Assembly (NCBI RefSeq): GCF_003597125.1
Contig: NZ_QYYA01000002.1
Span: 248,001 to 312,000, forward strand
DNA: 64,000 bases
Source: Alcanivorax profundi
GTDB taxonomy: Bacteria; Pseudomonadota; Gammaproteobacteria; Pseudomonadales; Alcanivoracaceae
Reading direction: 5' to 3'
Every line of letters starts with the position of its first letter. The stretch's first letter is position 1. A program made the translations under genes and the position numbers. The notes below the pieces were generated by a model, which saw only the letters and a list, made by a program, of their open reading frames with translations, searched no databases and had not been told where the DNA came from. This document shows positions 1 through 10,116 of this stretch, piece by piece.

Positions 1-65
1 CCTGTGGCAGCGGGAAAAAATTCAAGAAATGCTGTGGCTAGCTCCCGCACGAGCCCGCCTCCATT

Positions 66-1529
66 TCAATAAAAATGGAGCGCACCGTCCTCCACCGGTT
101 CTTCCAGCAGCATGTGCCGGTCACGGGCATAGTGGTTCATGACTTTCCAGGGATGGTGTCGCCCCTGACGCGGCAGCTTGTGGCTGGAACGCTTCACATA
201 CCCCGACGCAAGCGCATCCATGATAGAGGTGTCATCCCGTTTCAGGGTGTCATCGGCGTTTGGCACCGCCACCCCGTGCCCCTCCAGCTCCATATGATTC
301 AACAAGCGGCAAACATAGGCCGAGGCGATATCTGCCTTCAGGGTCCAGGAGGCATTGGTATACCCGAATATCCAGGCCATGTTCGGCATGCCTTCCAGCA
401 ACACGCCTTTGTAGGTCAGCCGCTCACTGACGTCAGCCGGGGCTCCGTCAAGACTCAACGTCATCCCTCCCAGCACCTGTAAATTCAGACCGGTAGCCGT
501 GACGATGATATCGGCCTCCAGCTGCCGCCCGGACTGCAACTGGATGCCCGTTTCGGTAAAGGTCTCAATCTGGTCCGTGACCACCGACGCCTTGCCTTCT
601 CTCAAGGCGTTGAACAGGTCACCATCCGGCACCGCGCACAGCCGCTCATCCCAGGGCATATAGCGGGGGGAAAAATGGGCCATGTCGACCTGCCCCTTGA
701 GTTGCCGTTTCACATTTCCCAGCAACACACGTCGCACCGGGTTGGGATAGCGTTTTGCTGCCCGGTACAGCAATCGTTGCAGTTTGATATTGCGCCAGCG
801 AGCCAGCCCAAAGACCCAATCGGGAGGCAGAAACTTTTCCAGCCACTCAGACAGCTTGTCCTGCGAAGGCAGTGAAAAAATATACGATGGAGAGCGCTGC
901 AACATGGTCACATGAGCCGCCTCGCCAGCCATGGCAGGCACCAACGTCACCGCGGTGGCACCACTGCCAATCACCACCACTTTCTTGCCGGCATAGTCCA
1001 GCCCCTCAGGCCACTGCTGGGGGTGAATGCATTGCCCGGCAAAACGTTCCTGTCCCGGGAAATCCGGCAAATAGCCTTTGTCATAGTTGTAATAGCCAGT
1101 ACAACCAATCAGAAAACGGGCCGTCACCGTCTCGTCTTCGCCGTTATCTTCATTCACCATCGACACCGTCCAGCATTGCTGCTCCGCGGACCAGTCGGCG
1201 TTGAGGGTTTTGCGGCCAAAACGAATGTGCGGGGTGATCTCAAAAGTATCAGAGGTATTGCGAATATAATCCCGAATCGAAGCACCATCGGCCAGCACCT
1301 TGAATTCATTCCAGGGTCGAAATCCGTAGCCAAAACTGAACATATCGGAATCAGACCGGATACCCGGATAGCGGAACAGGTCCCAGGTGCCACCGATGGC
1401 CTTGCGCCGCTCGATCAGCATGAAGGTTTTTTGCGGGCATTCGCGCTGCAGGTGGCAAGCCGCACCGACTCCGGACAGGCCCGCACCAATGATAAGAACA
1501 TCCACCTCCGGCTTCTTGTGGTTCGCCAT
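66..1529 (-). CDS. almA: AlmA-type flavin-binding monooxygenase
   Basis: A 487-residue FAD/NADPH monooxygenase that closely resembles, from memory, Acinetobacter AlmA, which starts terminal oxidation of very long n-alkanes. An FAD Rossmann motif (GAGLSG, residues 15-20), the GGTWDLFRYPGIRSDSDM region near 46-63, the Baeyer-Villiger signature FxGxxxHxxxW (163-173) and a second nucleotide-binding GSGATA (188-193) are all present. The reading frame runs further upstream, but the ATG at 1529 follows a GGGAG ribosome site and starts directly at the flavoprotein fold, so I use it. The 241-base gap to the divergent reductase gene must hold both promoters; I saw no clear operator there. Family is firm; the alkane substrate is inferred from similarity to AlmA. 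Confidence 0.88.
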   Translation of the reverse strand: MANHKKPEVDVLIIGAGLSGVGAACHLQRECPQKTFMLIERRKAIGGTWDLFRYPGIRSDSDMFSFGYGFRPWNEFKVLADGASIRDYIRNTSDTFEITPHIRFGRKTLNADWSAEQQCWTVSMVNEDNGEDETVTARFLIGCTGYYNYDKGYLPDFPGQERFAGQCIHPQQWPEGLDYAGKKVVVIGSGATAVTLVPAMAGEAAHVTMLQRSPSYIFSLPSQDKLSEWLEKFLPPDWVFGLARWRNIKLQRLLYRAAKRYPNPVRRVLLGNVKRQLKGQVDMAHFSPRYMPWDERLCAVPDGDLFNALREGKASVVTDQIETFTETGIQLQSGRQLEADIIVTATGLNLQVLGGMTLSLDGAPADVSERLTYKGVLLEGMPNMAWIFGYTNASWTLKADIASAYVCRLLNHMELEGHGVAVPNADDTLKRDDTSIMDALASGYVKRSSHKLPRQGRHHPWKVMNHYARDRHMLLEEPVEDGALHFY

Positions 1530-1770
1530 ACCGCTCTCCCGACCGTTTTCTGGAATGTACTGCCTATAGCAACGCAACCACCTGAGCGCGACAACTGTTT
1601 TTTGTAACCGCGCCCCGACCAGAAGGATCCCAGACAACGGCCTCCAGACCAACACGCCAATCGCGACACTCTCCAGGCAAAATCGGCCTTTTTGGCACAA
1701 TTGCCACATACATTCACAGCAACAATGGGTAGGCTGACTTTCTTTGTATTCATTCGCCAAGGGAGTTCTC

Positions 1771-2991
1771 ATGAGTGATTCAACCTATGACGTGATTGTC
1801 TTCGGTGCCACCAGCTTTGTGGGCCAGATTCTGTGCCAGTACCTGACTGATACCTATGGTGTGGATGGCGAACTCAAATGGGCTGCGGCAGGACGCTCTG
1901 AAACCAAATTGCAGCAGGTCAAAGAAGCTCTCGGCAGCAAGGCGGACAAACTTGCACTGATCACCGCCGACGCCAATGACGATGCCAGCCTGGAAGCATT
2001 GTGTGCGAACACCGCCGTGGTGATTTCCACGGTAGGACCCTACGCACTGTACGGCGAACCCATGATTCGTGCCTGCACGAGCACGGGCACGGATTACTGC
2101 GATCTCACCGGCGAAGCGCAATGGATCGCCGACATGCTGGAAAAATACGAAGCCGCCGCCAAAGCCAGCGGAGCCCGCATTGTGCATTGCTGTGGTTTCG
2201 ACTCCATTCCTTCTGACATGGGCGTCTTTTTCCTTCAGCAACAGGCGAAAAAGCAATTCAACGCACCGGCGACGCGCGTTGGCATGCGCGTCAAGGTAGC
2301 CAAAGGCGGCGTATCGGGTGGCACCGTGGCCAGCATGATGAACATTGCCGAAGAAGCCGCTGGCGACCCGGAGCTGCGCCGCAAGCTGGCTAACCCTTAC
2401 CTGCTATGCCCGGCGGACCATGGCCTGACGGCCCGCCAGCACAGTATTGCCATGCCCGAATACGACGACGACTTTCGCGCCTGGGTGGCTCCGTTTGTCA
2501 TGGATGCCATCAACAGTCGTATCGTGCATCGCTCCAATGCCCTCAACGGCTACAGCCCCGCCATGACCTATAACGAGGGTATGCTTACCGGCGATGGTAT
2601 CGGCGGGCGGCTAAAAGCCCTGGGTATCGGCGTCGGAACCGGTCTGTTCTTCGGTGCGGCCGCGCTGGCACCCACCCGCTGGGCGCTGAACAAGTTTGTG
2701 GTGCCTCAGCCCGGAGAAGGTCCCAGCCCGGAAGCCCAGAAAGCCGGTTTTTATGATATTCGTCTGGCCGGACACACGGATCAGGGCGACACCCTTACCG
2801 TCAAGGTCACTGGCGATGCGGATCCGGGTTACGGCTCCACTGCCAAGTTGTTGGGACAAGCCGGCGCCTGTCTGGCCAAGGACATCCCGGACGATGCCCC
2901 CGGCGGCTTCTGGACCACCTCTTCGCTGCTGGGCGAAAAACTGCTGTCACGGTTGCAAGCCCACGCCGGCATGACCTTTGAGGTCATCTGA
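1771..2991 (+). CDS. Saccharopine dehydrogenase-like / trans-acting enoyl reductase family protein
   Basis: A 406-residue NAD(P)-binding protein with an N-terminal Rossmann motif (GATSFVG, residues 12-18) and the long domain of the saccharopine-dehydrogenase-like family. It most resembles the membrane-associated enoyl-reductase-like members, not lysine-pathway enzymes. A hydrophobic segment (GVGTGLFFGAAALAP) near residue 290 could contact the membrane. The ATG at 1771 is preceded by GGGAG at 1761-1765; the frame is open nine codons further, without a better ribosome site. It is divergent from the almA-like gene, which hints at a lipid or alkane-linked role, but the substrate is unknown. Confidence 0.8.
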   Translation: MSDSTYDVIVFGATSFVGQILCQYLTDTYGVDGELKWAAAGRSETKLQQVKEALGSKADKLALITADANDDASLEALCANTAVVISTVGPYALYGEPMIRACTSTGTDYCDLTGEAQWIADMLEKYEAAAKASGARIVHCCGFDSIPSDMGVFFLQQQAKKQFNAPATRVGMRVKVAKGGVSGGTVASMMNIAEEAAGDPELRRKLANPYLLCPADHGLTARQHSIAMPEYDDDFRAWVAPFVMDAINSRIVHRSNALNGYSPAMTYNEGMLTGDGIGGRLKALGIGVGTGLFFGAAALAPTRWALNKFVVPQPGEGPSPEAQKAGFYDIRLAGHTDQGDTLTVKVTGDADPGYGSTAKLLGQAGACLAKDIPDDAPGGFWTTSSLLGEKLLSRLQAHAGMTFEVI

Positions 2992-3004
2992 TCACTGCCT
3001 TGCA

Positions 3005-3044
3005 CCGCTTGCCTGGACATCGCCCTCGGCAGTCAGGCAAGCGG
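3005..3044. terminator. Stem-loop between convergent genes
   Basis: Arms CCGCTTGCCTG (3005-3015) and CAGGCAAGCGG (3034-3044) form an 11-bp perfect stem between the reductase gene and the convergent bestrophin-family gene. There is no clear T run on either side, so it may act as a weak terminator or as a 3' end protector. Confidence 0.45.
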
Positions 3045-3085
3045 CTGTACCGGAGCCTTTCTGACAGACATCCGTGGTTAACGGA

Positions 3086-3991
3086 TTACTGCAGTTGGAA
3101 ATCCTTTACTGGCAACGGCTCCGGTGCCGTGTCTCCCAACGCTTCGGCCACCGAGATTTCGTGGATCCGGCACAGCGCATCCAGCGGTAAATCATTCGGG
3201 TCCCGGCCAAACGGGGTTTCAAGATGTTCTGACAATCGGTCAATGCCGAAGAAGGTATACGCGACCACTGCCACCATCACCGGCGTCGCCCACCCCAACG
3301 CCCCGACCAGAACAAACGGCAGCAAGTAGCAATAGACGTAGGCAGTGCGGTGCACCAGCAGGGTGTAGGCAAACGGCAGAGGGGTAGAGGCAATGCGCTC
3401 GCAGGCCGCCTGGATGCCACTGATCGCAGTCAGTCTCTCATCCAGCACCTTGAACGCCACACTGTCGAGCGCGCCGCTCTGGTGTTGCACTGCCAGCCCC
3501 TCACCGGCCAGTGCCAGAATTGCATCGGCCCGGTTCCGCTTGCCGGCCAGTGCCTCGCTGTCCTGCTCCGACAACCAGCGCGCCGCCTCTGCCATGCCAT
3601 CTTCTTCCCGCAGCTGGCCTTTCAGCGCATGGGCATGGGCAAGCATCTGGTGCAATAAACGCCGCCGTGGCGCCTCTGCCAGCAACGCCCGACTGGCCCG
3701 GGCCAGACTGCGAATCTCGTAGACCATCTGCCCCCACTGTTTGCGCGCTTCCCACCAACGGTCGTAGGAAGCGTTGTTGCGAAAACCCAGCAAGATGGAC
3801 AGCACAATCCCGAGCAATGTCACCGGCATGATCGTCAGACTGCCCAGCTCCACCACATGCCAGCGACTGAGCGCAGTCCATACCACCGAGAACAACGCCA
3901 CACAGACAATGTGCGGCAGGATTTCCGGCACCACTGATCCTCGCAGGGTAAACAGCAGGGCAATAGCATTGGGGCGATCACGAACAATCAT
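3086..3991 (-). CDS. Bestrophin-family (UPF0187) membrane protein
   Basis: A 301-residue protein of the bacterial bestrophin-like (YneE) family, thought to be an anion channel in the inner membrane. It shows two N-terminal hydrophobic segments (about residues 22-40 and 50-68), the family-typical region FRNNASYDRWWEARK (about 70-84), and a hydrophobic pair near residues 208-240. Length is normal for the family. It sits downstream of the RND efflux operon, separated from it by a strong terminator, so it probably has its own promoter within the 100-base gap. Confidence 0.85.
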   Translation of the reverse strand: MIVRDRPNAIALLFTLRGSVVPEILPHIVCVALFSVVWTALSRWHVVELGSLTIMPVTLLGIVLSILLGFRNNASYDRWWEARKQWGQMVYEIRSLARASRALLAEAPRRRLLHQMLAHAHALKGQLREEDGMAEAARWLSEQDSEALAGKRNRADAILALAGEGLAVQHQSGALDSVAFKVLDERLTAISGIQAACERIASTPLPFAYTLLVHRTAYVYCYLLPFVLVGALGWATPVMVAVVAYTFFGIDRLSEHLETPFGRDPNDLPLDALCRIHEISVAEALGDTAPEPLPVKDFQLQ

Positions 3992-4013
3992 GGGGCGGGT
4001 CCGTCAGCAATAA

Positions 4014-4065
4014 AAAAGGCGAGCAGCGAACCCATGATACGGGATTCGCTCGCGGCTCGCCTTTT
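4014..4065 (-). terminator. Intrinsic terminator of the RND efflux operon
   Basis: Outer arms AAAAGGCGAGC (4014-4024) and GCTCGCCTTTT (4055-4065) plus an inner AGCGAA/TTCGCT pair make a long stem. On the minus strand it is followed by six T residues, directly downstream of the outer-membrane factor gene. Confidence 0.8.
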
Positions 4066-4091
4066 GCGGTCAGCGCTGCCAGCGCCGTGAT

Positions 4092-5492
4092 CTATGTCTT
4101 GGGCACGGCCGGGGCCGGCGCCCCCGCCAGGGCACGATAGACATCCACCATGGCCTTGACCTGATCGGTGCGGCTGCGCACCTCTGCGTCACGGATTTCG
4201 GTCAGCTCCTGCTCCGCATCGAGCACTTCAAAGTAGCCAATAAAGCCCCGCTCGTAGCGGGTGCGGGCCAGTGCGGCGGCCTGCCGGGCATCCTCTGACG
4301 CCGAGGCAAGACGCGAAACCCGTGTCTGCAGTTGCTGATAACGGACCAACCGGTTTTCTGTTTCTTCCAGTGCCGCCAGCACGGCTTGCTGATAGGACGC
4401 CAGCGCGGCCTGGCCTTCGGCATCCCGAGCATCAATACGCGCCCGCACCTTGCCGTAATCCAGAAAGGTCCAGTCCACCCCCAGTGCGACTTGGCGCGAC
4501 TCCGATGCTCCCTGAAACAGGTCACCCGGCTCGGCAGCCACCGAGCCCAACAACCCGCTCAGCGTGAAGCGCGGATACAGGTCAGCGGTGGCGATACCAA
4601 TGCGTGCCGTTGCCGCCGCCAGGCGACGTTCGGCAGCGATGATGTCCGGCCGCCGGCGCAGCACATCACCGGGGCTGTCCACCGGAATCACCGGGACACT
4701 GCCGGGCAACGGCTTGAGCGGCACCAAACGCTCCAGCAAGGCCGCCGGGGGCTGCCCGGTCAGAACGGCAAGACGATGCATGTCCGCGCGCAGCGCCGCC
4801 TCCAGCTCCGGGAGGGCGGCTCGTGTGCGCGCCAGCTGGGCCCGCGCCCGAACCTTGTCGAATTCCGTCGCCCGACCGGCATCGGCCCGGGCCGTGACAA
4901 TGGCCAGCGTCTCTTCCTGCAACGTCACGTTCTGGTTGGCCACCTGTAAACGCTGCTGCAAGCCACGCATGTTGAAATAGGTGTTGGCCACCTGTCCTGC
5001 CAGAACCACCTGTAGCGCCGCCAGATCCGCACCGGTGGCCTGCAGTTCTGCCGCCTGCGATTCACTGGCCCGACGCAAGCGCCCAAACAGGTCCAGCTCC
5101 CAGCTGGCATTCAGCCCTGCCTGGTAGCGCTCCACCCGCTCTGGGCCACCCAGCTGCTCCACCGCTGACAGGTGCTGCTCTGCCCCCGCTGCCGACGCCG
5201 TCAGTGACGGCCACTGCTCACGGCGGGCACCGTACAGCAACGCCGCAGAGCGCTCGTATCGTGCCAGTGCCACCTGCAAATCCAGGTTGTCGGCCAGGGT
5301 CAGGTTGAGCAGCTCTGACAGTAGCGGGTCATCAAACCCCTGCCAGAATTGCTGCTCGACGTCCGCAAAGGCCCCGCCATCGTGAGGCGCCTGAAAATGG
5401 GCCGGCGCCGGCGTCTCCGGCACCTGGTAGTCCGGACCCACCGCGCAACCTGACAACAGCAGGAACGCCGCAAGCATTGATGATCTAGTCAT
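4092..5492 (-). CDS. RND efflux outer-membrane factor lipoprotein (NodT/OprM family)
   Basis: A 466-residue outer-membrane channel that completes the tripartite efflux pump. The signal sequence ends in a lipobox (LSGC, Cys16), so the mature protein is lipid-anchored. The body holds the two repeated OEP (TolC-like) halves with long Ala/Leu-rich coiled-coil helices. The frame also has an ATG at 5510, but AAGGA lies seven bases before the ATG at 5492 and the signal peptide begins there, so I choose 5492. The gene follows the pump gene by a few bases and is the last of three genes in the operon. Confidence 0.92.
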   Translation of the reverse strand: MTRSSMLAAFLLLSGCAVGPDYQVPETPAPAHFQAPHDGGAFADVEQQFWQGFDDPLLSELLNLTLADNLDLQVALARYERSAALLYGARREQWPSLTASAAGAEQHLSAVEQLGGPERVERYQAGLNASWELDLFGRLRRASESQAAELQATGADLAALQVVLAGQVANTYFNMRGLQQRLQVANQNVTLQEETLAIVTARADAGRATEFDKVRARAQLARTRAALPELEAALRADMHRLAVLTGQPPAALLERLVPLKPLPGSVPVIPVDSPGDVLRRRPDIIAAERRLAAATARIGIATADLYPRFTLSGLLGSVAAEPGDLFQGASESRQVALGVDWTFLDYGKVRARIDARDAEGQAALASYQQAVLAALEETENRLVRYQQLQTRVSRLASASEDARQAAALARTRYERGFIGYFEVLDAEQELTEIRDAEVRSRTDQVKAMVDVYRALAGAPAPAVPKT

Positions 5493-5513
5493 GTTGCTTT
5501 CCTTCATCATGTC

Positions 5514-8500
5514 TCAGTGATTGCCGTCAGACAGGGCTGGCGTGGTGTCAGGGTCATGGGCTACCGGCGGCTTGCTGCCAGCGAGCTTGCGCAACACCAC
5601 ATAGAAAACCGGTGTCAGGAACAGACCGAACAGGGTCACCCCCAGCATGCCGAAGAACAGCGCGATACCCAGGGCCTGACGCACTTCAGACCCGGCACCA
5701 CTGCCCAGCACCAGCGGCAGCACCGCGGCAGTGAACGTGATGGAAGTCATGATGATCGGCCGTAAACGCAGGCGGCAGGCTTCCAGCGCGGCATCCACCA
5801 CACTTTTGCCTTCCATCTCCAGTTCGCGGGCGAACTCCACAATCAGGATGGCGTTCTTGCAAGCCAATGCGATCAACACCACCAGACCCACCTGGACGAA
5901 AATGTTGTTGTCGCCACCGAAGAACCACACCCCCATCAACGCAGACAGCATGCACATCGGTACGATCAGGATCACCGCCAGTGGCAACGTCCAGCTTTCG
6001 TACAGGGCCGCCAGCACCAGAAACACCAACAGGATCGAGAGTGGGAAGACCAGCAAGGCGGCATTGCCCTGGGTGGCCTGCTGGTAACTCAGGTCGGTCC
6101 ACTCAAAACTCATCCCCGCAGGCAGAACCTGCTCGGCAATGCCATTGAGAACCGCCATGGCCTGAGCCGATGACAGCAACCGCGGGTCTGCTTCGCCGGC
6201 CAGGTCAGCGGCCGGGTAACCGTTGTAGCGCAACACCGGATCCGGTCCGAAATCTTCGCTGATAGTGACCATGGAACCGATCGGCACCATCTCGCCGTTC
6301 ACATTGCGGGTCTTGAGGTTGGCGATATCCTCGACGCTGTCACGGAACGGCGCATCGGCCTGGGCCACGACCTGCCAGGTGCGGCCAAAGCGGTTGAAGT
6401 CGTTCACGTAGCTGGACCCGAGATAGGTCTGCAAGGTATCGAACAACTCCGTCAACGGCACTCCCTGGGCCTTGGCTTTGAGACGATCCACCTCGGCATT
6501 CAGCTGCGGCACATTGGCCTGGTAACTGGTAATCGGGAACCCCATGCCCGGGGTCTGGGATACCGCCCCCTGGAAGGCATTAACCGCATCCTGTAGCGCG
6601 CCATAGCCCAGGTTGCCGCGGTCCTCGATAAACATCTGGTAGCCGGATCCGTTACCCAGGCCCAGAATCGGTGGCGGCATGAAGGAAAACGCAAACCCTT
6701 CTTTCAACGCGCCCACTTTCTGGTTGATCTCGGCATTGATCTGTTCGGCAGTGCGGCTGCGTTCTGAAAAAGGCGCCAGCGGAAAGAACACCAAACCGGT
6801 ATTGGAGGTGTTGGTAAACTGCAGGGCATTCAGCCCGGGAAACGCCACCGCATGGGCGACACCCTCGGTGTCCAGGCCGATATCCACCACCTGTTGCAGC
6901 AGTTGATCAGTTCGTTCCAGAGATGCCCCTTCCGGTAATTTCACCCCGGCAATCAGATACAGTTTGTCCTGAATGGGAATAAAGCCAGGCGGAACAGCCT
7001 TGAACATCAAACCGGTGCTGGCCAGCAACAAGGCATAAATCACAAACACCACGCCACGATGATGCAACGAGCGCGAAACACCGCTCTCGTAGCGCTGTGA
7101 ACTGGCATTGAAGAACCGGTTGAAGGGCCGGAAGATCCAGCCAAACAAGCTATCGATAATGCGCGTCAGTCGGTCCTTGGGCGCGTCATGAGGCTTGAGC
7201 AACATGGCCGCCAGCGCCGGTGACAGGGTCAGGGAATTAATGGTGGAAATCACCGTGGAGATGGCAATGGTCACCGCAAACTGCCGGTAGAATTGCCCGG
7301 TCACCCCATCCAGAAACGCCATCGGCACAAAGACCGCACACAGCACCAAACCAATGGCCACAATGGGCCCGGACACTTCTTTCATGGCCTGGTGCGCAGC
7401 GGCCAGGGGCGCCAGCCCCTCTTCGATATTGCGCTCCACGTTCTCCACGACCACGATGGCGTCATCCACCACGATACCAATGGCAAGCACCAGTCCGAAC
7501 AGGGTCAGGGTATTGATCGAGTACCCCAGCAAATAAAGCGCAGCGAAAGTCCCGACCACCGACACAGGTACCGCCAGCAATGGAATGATCGAGGCTCGCC
7601 AGGTCTGTAAAAACAGGGTGACCACCAGCACTACCAACAACACGGCTTCCAGCAGGGTCTGGATAACCGACTTGATGGAATCACTGACGAAAATCGTGGT
7701 GTCATACACCGTTTCGTACTTCACCCCCTCAGGAAAGCGGGTGGCGATTTCGTCCATGGCGGCAATCACCTGCTCACGGATCTCCAGCGCATTGGCCCCG
7801 GGGGACTGGAAAATACCAATGGCCACGGCATCCTTGCTGTCCAGTTGCGAGCGCAGCGTGTAGTCCCCTGCCCCCAGTTCCAGCCGGGCCACATCCGACA
7901 GCCGCACGATTTCGCCCGAGGCACCGCTCTTGATCACGATATCGGAAAATTCTTCCGGCGTGCTTAACCGCCCCTGCGCGTTGATCAGGGTCAGGAAGTC
8001 ACTGCCGGGCATGGGTTCCGCGCCCAGCTGACCGGCGGACACCTGCACATTCTGTTCGCGCATGGCGCCGACCACATCGCTGGCGGTCAGCCCCCGTGCG
8101 GCAACCTTGTCGGGGTCCAGCCAGGCACGCATGGCGTAATCGCCACCCCCGAAAATCTGCGCTTCGCCCACGCCGCGAATCCGGGCCAGCACATCACGCA
8201 CATGCAAGCGCGCATAGTTGCGAAGGTAAAGCGTATCGTAACGGCCATCCGGCGAGGTCAGATGCACCACCATCAGGAAGGTGGGCGACTGTTTCTGCGT
8301 GGTAACGCCTTGCCGGCGAACATCTTCCGGCAGCCGCGCCAGGGCCTGGCTGACCCGGTTCTGCACCCGCACGGTGGCATCATCGGCATCAATATCCGGA
8401 CGGAATGTCACCGTCATCTGTAGCACCCCGTCGGAGCCCGCTACCGACTTCAGGTACATCATGCCTTCCACCCCGGTGATCGCTTCTTCCAGGGGCGTTG

Positions 8501-8690
8501 CCACGGTTTCCGCAATGACCTTGGGGTTGGCGCCCGGATAGACCGTACGCACCACCACAGAAGGTGGCACCACTTCCGGGTACTCACTGATGGGCAGACT
8601 GGGGATCGAGATGGCCCCTACCGCAAAAATGATGATCGACAACACCGCGGCAAAAATCGGCCTGTCGACAAAGAATCGTGAAAAATTCAT
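5514..8690 (-). CDS. RND multidrug efflux permease (HAE1/AcrB-MexF family)
   Basis: A 1058-residue proton-driven inner-membrane pump with the usual twelve-helix plan: an N-terminal helix, a large periplasmic loop, helices 2-6, a second loop and helices 8-12. The fourth helix carries the paired aspartates of the proton relay (GIVVDDAIVVVENVER). Length is normal. The start ATG at 8690 follows a strong AGGAGG. It lies between the adaptor gene (126 bases upstream) and the outer-membrane factor. The order adaptor-pump-channel is that of mexEF-oprN type operons. Substrates cannot be read from the sequence; the SoxR-like promoter suggests redox-active compounds. Confidence 0.95.
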   Translation of the reverse strand: MNFSRFFVDRPIFAAVLSIIIFAVGAISIPSLPISEYPEVVPPSVVVRTVYPGANPKVIAETVATPLEEAITGVEGMMYLKSVAGSDGVLQMTVTFRPDIDADDATVRVQNRVSQALARLPEDVRRQGVTTQKQSPTFLMVVHLTSPDGRYDTLYLRNYARLHVRDVLARIRGVGEAQIFGGGDYAMRAWLDPDKVAARGLTASDVVGAMREQNVQVSAGQLGAEPMPGSDFLTLINAQGRLSTPEEFSDIVIKSGASGEIVRLSDVARLELGAGDYTLRSQLDSKDAVAIGIFQSPGANALEIREQVIAAMDEIATRFPEGVKYETVYDTTIFVSDSIKSVIQTLLEAVLLVVLVVTLFLQTWRASIIPLLAVPVSVVGTFAALYLLGYSINTLTLFGLVLAIGIVVDDAIVVVENVERNIEEGLAPLAAAHQAMKEVSGPIVAIGLVLCAVFVPMAFLDGVTGQFYRQFAVTIAISTVISTINSLTLSPALAAMLLKPHDAPKDRLTRIIDSLFGWIFRPFNRFFNASSQRYESGVSRSLHHRGVVFVIYALLLASTGLMFKAVPPGFIPIQDKLYLIAGVKLPEGASLERTDQLLQQVVDIGLDTEGVAHAVAFPGLNALQFTNTSNTGLVFFPLAPFSERSRTAEQINAEINQKVGALKEGFAFSFMPPPILGLGNGSGYQMFIEDRGNLGYGALQDAVNAFQGAVSQTPGMGFPITSYQANVPQLNAEVDRLKAKAQGVPLTELFDTLQTYLGSSYVNDFNRFGRTWQVVAQADAPFRDSVEDIANLKTRNVNGEMVPIGSMVTISEDFGPDPVLRYNGYPAADLAGEADPRLLSSAQAMAVLNGIAEQVLPAGMSFEWTDLSYQQATQGNAALLVFPLSILLVFLVLAALYESWTLPLAVILIVPMCMLSALMGVWFFGGDNNIFVQVGLVVLIALACKNAILIVEFARELEMEGKSVVDAALEACRLRLRPIIMTSITFTAAVLPLVLGSGAGSEVRQALGIALFFGMLGVTLFGLFLTPVFYVVLRKLAGSKPPVAHDPDTTPALSDGNH

Positions 8691-8816
8691 GGCAATACGC
8701 CTCCTGCCGGCCAGGCGCGAGCCTGCCGGATTGTGTCGTTCCCGGAGTTATTGCGTCAGGCCGGCAAAGGCCAGCCTGATCGCCAATGTGGATGAGAAAT
8801 TAGGGGGTCGCGTGTC

Positions 8817-10013
8817 TCAGGGTTGTGCTGCGGCGATGGCACTGGCCTGGCCAGCCGGGGCGGCAGATTCACGCATCGCTACCTGTCTGGGCTGTACCGG
8901 CATGCCATCACCAAACACTTTCTGGAGACCGTTGACGATCACCTGGTCACCCTGCTGCAAACCACGACGAATCACCTGCAGATCATCGACCTGCCGTCCG
9001 GTTTCGACCTGCCGCCTCGCCACGGTATTGTCGCTGGCCACCACGTAGACGAAACGACGGTTCTGGTCAGTCAACACCGCCTTGCGGTTCACCATCACGG
9101 CCTGATCCAGCTTTGCCACAGGCATTTCAACACGGGCGAACTGGCCGGGCTTAAAAATGCCATCCGGATTGGCCAGCTCCGCGCGGAACTGCAAGGTCCC
9201 GGTGCTGCGATCCAGACGGTTGTCGATAAAATCCAGCGTGCCCCGATGGGGATAGCCACTCTCCCCTGCCAGCCCGATGCGTACCGTCGGCGACGGAGCC
9301 AACGCCAGCACCGGCTGACTTTCCAGGGCAGATTGTTCGTCGGCCTCGAAATACACGTGCAAGGGGTCCACCGATACCACCGTGGTCAGCAGTGTCTGGT
9401 CCGCGTTGGCCAGGTTGCCGCGAGTGACCATGGCGCGGCCTGCCCGGCCACTCACCGGTGCCGTCACACGGGTGTACTGAAGATCCAGCTCGGCGGTATC
9501 CAGCGCCGCCTGCGCCGCATTGACCAACGCCTTGGCACTCAGCAACGCAGTGCTGCGTTGGTCATACTCTTCCTGGGAAATGGCCCGGCTTTCCAGCAAG
9601 GTGCTGGCTCGCACGGCCTCACTACGCGCCTGGGTCAAACGGCTGCGTGCCTGCTCCAGCTGCGCACGAGCGGCTTGCACCCGTGCCTGGTAAGGGCGGG
9701 GATCAATCTGGAAAAGCAGATCGCCCTCCTCGACCAGCGCCCCTTCCTCGAAGGCAACCTTGTCAATATACCCACTGACTCGGGGCCGTAACTCCACCGT
9801 TTCCGGTGACACCACCCGCCCGGTAAAGGACTCCCACAGGGTCACCGGTTCTGCTATCACGTTTGCCACATCAACCTCCGGTGCCGGCATTGGCTGTTGC
9901 CCGGCTTCACTTCGGGCATCACAACCCGCCAGAAAAATCACCGCCATCAGTGCCGCGAAAACACCCCAGTACAACCCGGCCCCAGTGGCCGTTTCTCCAC
10001 TTATCGTTTCCAT
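8817..10013 (-). CDS. RND efflux periplasmic adaptor lipoprotein (MFP/AcrA-MexE family)
   Basis: A 398-residue membrane-fusion protein linking the RND pump to the outer-membrane channel. A hydrophobic signal ends in a lipobox (LAGC, Cys31). It is followed by the barrel-sandwich half (VELRPRVSGYIDKVAF), a coiled-coil hairpin (about residues 110-170), the second lipoyl half and a beta-barrel domain. The frame is open to 10118, but that start would lie before the likely transcription start of the SoxR-type promoter at 10117-10147. The ATG at 10013 has GGGAG eight bases upstream. It is the first gene of the efflux operon. Confidence 0.92.
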   Translation of the reverse strand: METISGETATGAGLYWGVFAALMAVIFLAGCDARSEAGQQPMPAPEVDVANVIAEPVTLWESFTGRVVSPETVELRPRVSGYIDKVAFEEGALVEEGDLLFQIDPRPYQARVQAARAQLEQARSRLTQARSEAVRASTLLESRAISQEEYDQRSTALLSAKALVNAAQAALDTAELDLQYTRVTAPVSGRAGRAMVTRGNLANADQTLLTTVVSVDPLHVYFEADEQSALESQPVLALAPSPTVRIGLAGESGYPHRGTLDFIDNRLDRSTGTLQFRAELANPDGIFKPGQFARVEMPVAKLDQAVMVNRKAVLTDQNRRFVYVVASDNTVARRQVETGRQVDDLQVIRRGLQQGDQVIVNGLQKVFGDGMPVQPRQVAMRESAAPAGQASAIAAAQP

Positions 10014-10116
10014 TTCCGTGACTCCCGCTATCACTCTTTGTGAGTCCAACCGGCCTGCCCATTTCGACAATCCCGATCGCCCACGTACAAAGCAGACCAA
10101 TCTGCTATGACTGCGC

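Noticed and set aside
1530-1772. 81-codon N-terminal extension of the almA-like frame
   Set aside because: It contains Cys/Trp-rich sequence unlike the family, and a good ribosome site marks the internal ATG.
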